36,952 bases of DNA from UBA7485 sp050945075 (lineage in GTDB: Bacteria > Bacillota > Clostridia > Eubacteriales > Eubacteriaceae): contig JBMNSG010000010.1 of the NCBI GenBank assembly GCA_050945075.1, positions 1-36,952 on the forward strand, read 5' to 3'. Under the pieces are notes generated by a model that was not told where the DNA came from, did not search any database, and worked only from the letters and a program-made list of their open reading frames with translations. A program made the position numbers and the translations under genes. Positions 32,403 to 36,952 of this stretch are shown here, in pieces (the stretch's first letter is position 1; each line of letters opens with the position of its first letter).

Positions 32403-33128
32403 TTGATCGAATTACAGAATATTCACAAGCATTATAAAAGTCTCAAAGCGCTGGATGATGTCAGCCTGAGTATAGAGGATGGTGCTATTTTCGGCTTGCT
32501 GGGGCCATCCGGCTGCGGGAAAACGACGACGGTCAAGACTATAGCCGGGATACTCAGACCGGATGGCGGCAGGGTCAGTGTGATGGGCCGGAAGGTACCG
32601 GACTTTGAAGTCATGCAGCAGACCGGCTATATGGCACAGGCTGCCGCTTTGTATCCGACACTGACGGGGCGTGAAAATCTCGAATTTTTTGGAAAGATGT
32701 ACGGACTGAAGGGAAAGCTTCTTAACCAGGCAGTAGAACGGACCACACAGCTGGTTAATCTGACAGAGGATCTGGACCGTCAGGTGCAGAATTATTCAGG
32801 GGGGATGAAACAGCGGCTTTCGCTGGCGGTGGCCTTGCTGCCGTCGCCGAAGCTGCTGCTTCTTGATGAGCCGACTGTGGGAATCGATCCGCTTCTCAGG
32901 CGGGAAATCTGGGAGGAACTGTACAGACTGCGTGACAGCGGGGTCACCATTGTCATTACCACGCATGTTATGGAAGAAGCGGCCATGTGTTCACAGGTCG
33001 CTATGATGCGTGAGGGCCGGGTATTGAAAACCGGCACGCCGGAGGAAATTGTCCGGGCAGCCGGAACATCTACCCTTGAGGAAGCTTTCGTGAAACTGAG
33101 TATGGACAGCAGCGGAGAAAACAGATGA
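32403..33128 (+). CDS. ABC transporter ATP-binding protein (ABC-2 type)
   Basis: A 241-residue ATPase. Walker A is GPSGCGKT at 34-41, the signature is YSGGM (131-135, the variant common in ABC-2 systems) and Walker B is LLLLDEPTVGID, followed by the H-loop TTHVMEEA. The start is TTG at 32403, behind GGGAGACCC; no ATG lies nearby in frame. It overlaps the permease gene by four bases (ATGA) and energises that exporter. Relatives export drugs, peptides or polysaccharide precursors. Confidence 0.92.
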   Translation: MIELQNIHKHYKSLKALDDVSLSIEDGAIFGLLGPSGCGKTTTVKTIAGILRPDGGRVSVMGRKVPDFEVMQQTGYMAQAAALYPTLTGRENLEFFGKMYGLKGKLLNQAVERTTQLVNLTEDLDRQVQNYSGGMKQRLSLAVALLPSPKLLLLDEPTVGIDPLLRREIWEELYRLRDSGVTIVITTHVMEEAAMCSQVAMMREGRVLKTGTPEEIVRAAGTSTLEEAFVKLSMDSSGENR

Positions 33129-34264
33129 GGACGATAGCACTCACGAGACGCATCATCCGGCAGATTTTTCATGACAAGCGCACGATTGCCCTGATTCTGA
33201 TTGCTCCGATTGTCATTATTACGCTTATTTATTTTGTTCTCAATGCGCAGGATACGGCCTACACCATCGGCATCGTGAATACGACCGGGGATAACAGCGC
33301 CTTCGTGACTGCACTTGAAAATTCGGAAGATTATACCGTCAGTACGACAGCGGTCAGTGCGGATGAAGCGTCAGCAGCAGTGAAATCCGGAACACTGGAC
33401 GGTGCAGCTTCAGTCAGCGGAAACGATGTTACCATATGGCTTTCCGGTGCGGATTCTTCAGTAGCCGGAAAGGTGGAAATGCTGATCAAATCTGCTTATG
33501 CCACGGCAAAACAGGATCAGATCCAGGCGGATATCGACAGTATGAATCAGAAAATGGATGATCTTGAAAGTACGCCTCAGGGAAGTCTGATTGCCTCAAA
33601 TCTTGACTTGCCGGACATCAGCTACAGTGAACCTGTTTATACGGTTGACTACGTGACCGGTAAGGCGGACAGTTCGCTTTTTGAAAAATTCGGAACCCAG
33701 CTTATCGGCATCGTCGTTTATTTTTTTGTGTTTCTGATTGCCGGGATCAATTTTCTGACGGAACGGACCTCGGGCACATTGGAAAAGCTGCTGACGACAC
33801 CGGTGCGCCGCTGGGAGATTATTCTGGGCTATATTCTGGGATACAGCCTGCTGGCCCTGATTCAGGCGGCGCTGATTTCCGTTTATGTCGTCTATGTGCT
33901 GGGGCTTACGGTAGCCGGAAGCTTCTGGTATGTCCTGCTTGTCTGCCTGCTGACGGCGGTCAATGCGCTGAGTCTGGGAATTCTGCTGTCGACAATGGCA
34001 GGGAGTGAATTCCAGATGATGCAGTTTATCCCGATCGTAATTCTCCCTCAGTTTTTCCTGTGCGGACTCTTTCGCATGAGCGGGGCCTGGAGCACTGTCG
34101 CGGATTTTATCCCGCTGCATTATACGTCTCATGCACTGACGGCTGTGATGATTAACGGTCAGGGCTGGACGGCGATCTGGTCTGATATCCTCTGGCTGAC
34201 CGGCGTGTCTGTTCTTTTTGTGGCGGTTAATGTCCTGCTGCTCAAGCGTCAGAGACGAATCTGA
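33125..34264 (+). CDS. ABC-2 type transporter permease
   Basis: A 379-residue permease with one N-terminal membrane helix (about 20-40), a large extracytoplasmic domain (about 42-185) rich in serine and alanine, and five to six C-terminal helices (from about 192). The ERTSGTLEKLLTTPVRRWEI segment is the coupling motif of YhgE/YhhJ/NatB-like ABC-2 permeases. It starts inside the end of the ATPase gene (ATGA) and forms an exporter with it. Substrate is unknown. Confidence 0.92.
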   Translation: MRTIALTRRIIRQIFHDKRTIALILIAPIVIITLIYFVLNAQDTAYTIGIVNTTGDNSAFVTALENSEDYTVSTTAVSADEASAAVKSGTLDGAASVSGNDVTIWLSGADSSVAGKVEMLIKSAYATAKQDQIQADIDSMNQKMDDLESTPQGSLIASNLDLPDISYSEPVYTVDYVTGKADSSLFEKFGTQLIGIVVYFFVFLIAGINFLTERTSGTLEKLLTTPVRRWEIILGYILGYSLLALIQAALISVYVVYVLGLTVAGSFWYVLLVCLLTAVNALSLGILLSTMAGSEFQMMQFIPIVILPQFFLCGLFRMSGAWSTVADFIPLHYTSHALTAVMINGQGWTAIWSDILWLTGVSVLFVAVNVLLLKRQRRI

Positions 34265-34289
34265 CTTGTTATCTTTAGCGGGATAAAAA

Positions 34290-34318
34290 CAGGACCGGTA
34301 CTTACAGCACCGGTCCTG
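34290..34318 (-). terminator. Rho-independent terminator for the minus strand
   Basis: CAGGACCGGT / ACCGGTCCTG with a nine-base loop. On the minus strand it is followed by TTTTTATCC. It originally ended the amidohydrolase/YfcC unit; on the plus strand it has no T run, though the stem may still slow the ABC-2 transcript. Confidence 0.7.
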
Positions 34319-34377
34319 AATAGGAGAGAGGATGGAATGATTGTCCGGACTGGTATTAAATGACACCGGTCCAGCCG

Positions 34378-34699
34378 GAAACAGTCAGGATCTTTTCTGA
34401 TCTTTTTGACATAACGCAGCATCATCACAATGGCAACACCGATAAAGAAATTCATGATCAGGAGTCTTGTGAAAAAGGCGGAGTAGGGAATGACACCCAT
34501 CAGCATCTGTGATTGCGCCTGCTTCATTGGTCGCAAACTGACCGGCCGGGATCAGATAAGTCGCCAGACAGGACAACAGGATAATTCCGAACATGATCCA
34601 CAACAGATGCGGCATCTTGAATTTTTTCTTCTTTTCAGCAGTCTGGTCTTTTTCTTTTTTGAGAGTATTCTTTTTCATTTCAACGGCAGTTTTTTCCAT
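34378..34699 (-). pseudogene. YfcC-type carrier, internally deleted remnant
   Basis: The first part is an intact-looking N-terminus: a lysine-rich cytoplasmic segment, then a helix reading FKMPHLLWIMFGIILLSCLA and the TYLIPAGQF motif of YfcC/AbgT-like carriers. After NEAGAI, around 34510, the similarity jumps to another frame with the C-terminal GVIPYSAFFTRLLIMNFF and VMMLRYVKKIRKDPD. Several hundred central residues are missing, and the join is out of frame. The start keeps a good site (GGAGGACTGAA). Such carriers move short peptides, amino acids or dicarboxylates. Confidence 0.78.
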
Positions 34700-34700
34700 T

Positions 34701-35334
34701 TCAGTCCTCCATTATGAATCCGACTTCTGTGCAGACACCCAGCGCGAGAACTGATTCATCGATATCAAATCTGCCATTGTGATGTGCGGCACCGCTTCCA
34801 AGTTTCTGATTTCTGATGCCAAGCAGACCGAGAGCACCCGGATACCGGTCAAGATACATACTATAGCATTCTGACGCATACCATTTATCACATTCACTCA
34901 GAACCTCGTTGCCACAGATCTCTGTGACAGCCTTCTGTACGCGTAGTGCAACATTCTTATCGTTTACAACCGGTTGGGGGCTGATCCGGTGACGGTCTTC
35001 GAAGTCGATGGTGCAGTTATGACAGGCCGCTGTGTGTTCTGCGACACTGTTTTTTCTGTTTTAAATTGCTGGCATCTTCAGCAACCGGAAGAGCATCGAT
35101 ATCAGCCCGGAGCATCCGGTTCTTTCCGGGCAGGCGTCCTTCTATTGTAGCGATGATACCGGTTCCGGGAAGTTTGCGATATGGTACTTTCATTTCATTT
35201 AATTCGCGGATCAGGATTTCACGGGTATGATATTCTTCGCCGGATAACTCCGGATTCTCGTGAAATTCACGGCGCATTTTAATAATATAGTCGTTGTATT
35301 CAGACACGACTGATTGAATACTGGCTCCGTTCAC
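34701..35334 (-). pseudogene. M20 family amidohydrolase, internally deleted remnant
   Basis: From a GTG start at 35334 (site AAGGAGAAAACC) the N-terminus reads as an M20 amidohydrolase (HipO/AbgB type) up to RADIDALPVAEDASN. The frame then runs into a stop near 35017. The C-terminal part continues in another frame from about 35032 as AEHTAACHNC, then CDKWYASECYSMYL and GSGAAHHNGRFDIDE, ending at the stop at 34703-34701. The dimerisation domain and most metal ligands are gone (roughly half of the usual 390 residues). Its stop lies one base before the carrier start, so the two formed one operon. Confidence 0.8.
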
Positions 35335-35384
35335 GGTTTTCTCCTTATTTATAAAAATATTGAATTGTTAAAGATTACATGACG

Positions 35385-35426
35385 TTGTTTCTGTAATATT
35401 GTTTCTATAATGTTGTTTTTGCTGAT
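35385..35426. repeat. Tandem 14-bp repeats
   Basis: TTGTTTCTGTAATA (35385), TTGTTTCTATAATG (35399) and a weaker third copy (35413) follow one another with a 14-base period between the decayed amidohydrolase and the LuxR gene. The second copy contains TATAAT. Role unknown. Confidence 0.5.
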
Positions 35427-35488
35427 CAACAGGTACTTTTGTTATCTCCATTATGGCAACTGACAGTTTATATATCAAAAATACAGAT

Positions 35489-35616
35489 GTTTCGTTAAAC
35501 CGAACGAATTCAAGAAAAGTTTCGTATAAAGAGAAAATGAGCTCCAATCAGGTACAAGATAAATAAAAAAGAATTTTTATGAGTAAAATTCATGTGCAAG
35601 TCTCTTTTAACGAAAC
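35489..35616. promoter_or_regulatory. Repeated TTTCGTT motifs upstream of the LuxR gene
   Basis: GTTTCGTTAAA (35489-35499) and its exact reverse complement TTTAACGAAAC (35606-35616) flank a partial copy GTTTCGTATAAA (35519-35530). They lie in the 326-base divergent region and may be binding sites for the regulator at 35661. Confidence 0.4.
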
Positions 35617-35660
35617 AAGCAGAATGGCTTGATTGTAAAACAGAAACACAGGAGGTTCTG

Positions 35661-36734
35661 ATGAATACAGCCGATGCTTCAGGGAAAAGAAAGATGACAG
35701 TCAACCAGAATCAGACCACACACGATCTTCCTTATCGCTGCCCCGGTTTACTATTCAGTAATGTTTATCAGGAGCCGGGTACTGCAGATGCGGTTTGCAG
35801 TGAACTGCTCAGCAGGAATCCGGAAGCTGGCGCGCTGCTCCGTGCATTCTTACTGTATTATCGTGGTGAAACGGAGGAGTCGGCACAACTGGCCGCGAAG
35901 CTTTTAAAGGATAACTGCTGTTTTGAAACCAGAATAGGCTGTTGTAATATTCTGTCGCTGCAGGCTTTGTATCACGGGGATGATGAAACATGGAGAAATG
36001 CCAGAAAGACCCTCGCTCTGACTGCCTGTAGTACGGAGCAGGAGAATGCGCAGGTTGAATTGTACAAAGGCGCGATGGACAGCGGACTTTTTATCAAGTC
36101 AACGTATCCGGACTGGTTTCTTGAAGGCTGTTTTGATCCGATTCCAGTTGATGATTATCCCTGCCTGCGCTATCTTTATGCAAAATTACTCTACATGGAA
36201 TTTAATTATGAGAAACTGGCTGCTGTTGTGATTCCGTTTATTTCGCAGTCGCGGGCAGAACATGCGCTTCTGTCTGAAATATATCTTCGAATTGTTGCGG
36301 CATCTGGTTTTCAAACAGTCGGTGATAATGAAAAAGCTGAAAAACAGCTTGTAAAGGCACTGGAACTGGCCTTGCCGGACCATATTTATTCTCCGTTTGC
36401 AGAAAACCATCGTCATCTCGGTCCGTTACTTGAAAATATCATGAAAAACATGGACTCTGATGCCTGGAATACAGTCGCGAAGCTGGGTGACAGGATTCAA
36501 ACCGGCTGGACCCATCTGTACAATGAGCTTTTCGGTAAAAAGATTACCAACGAACTCACGCCGCGTGAATATGATACGGCCAGACTGGCTCTTTCAGGAA
36601 TGAGTAATGGCGAAATTGCTGAAAGAATGGGTGTTTCAGTCAATACAGTCAAATTCTATCTTCGTAATATTTACGAAAAGCTCCACATTTCTTCTCGAAA
36701 AGACCTGATTCCATATATGTGGGAAGAAGTCTGA
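35661..36734 (+). CDS. LuxR-type HTH transcriptional regulator
   Basis: A 357-residue protein. The C-terminal 65 residues form a LuxR/GerE helix-turn-helix (ELTPREYDTARLALSGMSNGE, then GVSVNTVKFYLRNIYEKLHISSRKDL). The first 280 residues are predicted helical and repeat-like, similar in character to the TPR-like part of MalT-type regulators, but there is no ATPase domain or receiver domain. I chose ATG 35661 because CAGGAGGTTCTG precedes it; the frame extends 23 codons upstream without a site. It probably controls the oxidoreductase gene that begins at 36860, or the decayed divergent operon. The signal is unknown. Confidence 0.85.
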   Translation: MNTADASGKRKMTVNQNQTTHDLPYRCPGLLFSNVYQEPGTADAVCSELLSRNPEAGALLRAFLLYYRGETEESAQLAAKLLKDNCCFETRIGCCNILSLQALYHGDDETWRNARKTLALTACSTEQENAQVELYKGAMDSGLFIKSTYPDWFLEGCFDPIPVDDYPCLRYLYAKLLYMEFNYEKLAAVVIPFISQSRAEHALLSEIYLRIVAASGFQTVGDNEKAEKQLVKALELALPDHIYSPFAENHRHLGPLLENIMKNMDSDAWNTVAKLGDRIQTGWTHLYNELFGKKITNELTPREYDTARLALSGMSNGEIAERMGVSVNTVKFYLRNIYEKLHISSRKDLIPYMWEEV

Positions 36735-36773
36735 ACCCGTCCGTTTTTTTCTGATTCCGGGTATATGCTGCTT

Positions 36774-36803
36774 TTGTCTTTGCTTTTAAAATATGAGTAT
36801 AGA
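36774..36803 (+). promoter_or_regulatory. Possible promoter of the flavin oxidoreductase gene
   Basis: TTGTCT (36774-36779) and TATAGA (36798-36803) with an 18-base spacer lie 57 bases before the start at 36860. It is plausible for an activator-controlled gene. Confidence 0.4.
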
Positions 36804-36859
36804 AACAATATTTATCTGTTTATCGAGGGATTTCAGCAACTGGAAAGGATGGAGAGTCC

Positions 36860-36952
36860 ATGTATGAGTTTCTTCAAAAGAGCGGTGTAATCGGTAATTT
36901 AAACATTCCCAACAGGGTTTTTCTGCCGGCGATGGGCGTGAACCTGGGATCC
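36860..36952 (+). CDS. Old Yellow Enzyme-type NADH:flavin oxidoreductase, N-terminus
   Basis: The first 31 codons before the window ends. After ATG, preceded by GGATGGAGAGTCC, the protein reads MYEFLQKSGVIGNLNIPNR and then VFLPAMGVNLGS. The pattern G-N-L-x-I-x-N-R-x-x-x-P-A-M is the start of the FMN-binding barrel of OYE/2-enoate reductase/DCR-like enzymes, which reduce activated carbon-carbon double bonds. Whether the large iron-sulfur and FAD domains are present lies beyond the window. It follows the LuxR regulator by 125 bases. Confidence 0.75.
   Translation, partial: MYEFLQKSGVIGNLNIPNRVFLPAMGVNLGS

Noticed and set aside
33596..34366. 256-codon open frame on the minus strand
   Set aside because: Antisense to the ABC-2 permease; its polar, glutamine- and histidine-rich product is typical of a shadow frame.

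Overview
The window looks like the chromosome of a fermentative, anaerobic member of the Bacillota (Firmicutes), probably host-associated. The evidence is PTS sugar uptake with phospho-beta-glucosidases, an oxygen-sensitive class III ribonucleotide reductase, a second glycyl radical enzyme with its activase, several GTG/TTG starts, strong AGGAGG-type ribosome binding sites, consensus sigma-A promoters and many Rho-independent terminators. I see no rRNA, tRNA, phage, intact IS element or CRISPR array.

Layout. 1-468: end of a MATE exporter. 1032-6021 (+): module A, with a beta-glucoside PTS IIBCA, a GH1 6-phospho-beta-glucosidase, a LysR regulator and a flavodoxin; its promoter carries a CcpA cre-like site. 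9764-6134 (-): sorbitol block gutM-srlA-srlE-srlB-srlD, with a hairpin in each gap from srlA to srlD. 13297-10115 (-): a YbiW/PflF-type glycyl radical enzyme followed by a small polytopic membrane protein. Divergently, 13719-15396 (+) holds its radical-SAM activase and a DeoR-family repressor. 15719-19826 (+): a MarR regulator and a heterodimeric ABC exporter. 19998-20489: GNAT acetyltransferase. 21045-20557 (-): a second flavodoxin. 21401-24466 (+): module B, with a PTS protein reduced to EIIC only, a second GH1 enzyme and a TIGR04076 protein coupled to it.

24467-26778 is a worn region: a 24-codon MFS-like remnant, an intact 7-TM membrane protein, a decayed ABC-exporter fragment, orphan palindromic operators and a 69-bp tandem repeat. 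26779-29443 is nrdD-nrdG behind an NrdR-like box, with a partial duplication of the nrdG start. Then come a DUF5684 membrane protein (-), a D-2-hydroxyacid dehydrogenase, an alpha/beta hydrolase and an ABC-2 transporter pair. Two adjacent decayed genes (M20 amidohydrolase, YfcC-type carrier) follow on the minus strand. The window ends with a LuxR-type regulator and the first codons of an Old-Yellow-Enzyme-type oxidoreductase.

How they fit together. Modules A and B import and cleave beta-glucosides; B lacks IIB and IIA domains and probably borrows them. The sorbitol block and the glycyl radical cluster lie back to back and share ATGAAAT/ATTTCAT palindromes near their promoters, so one regulator (the DeoR protein is the obvious candidate) may control both. 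E. coli YbiW is known to open 1,5-anhydroglucitol-6-phosphate, a deoxy relative of glucitol-6-phosphate. The most interesting hypothesis here is therefore a combined polyol/anhydropolyol fermentation locus.
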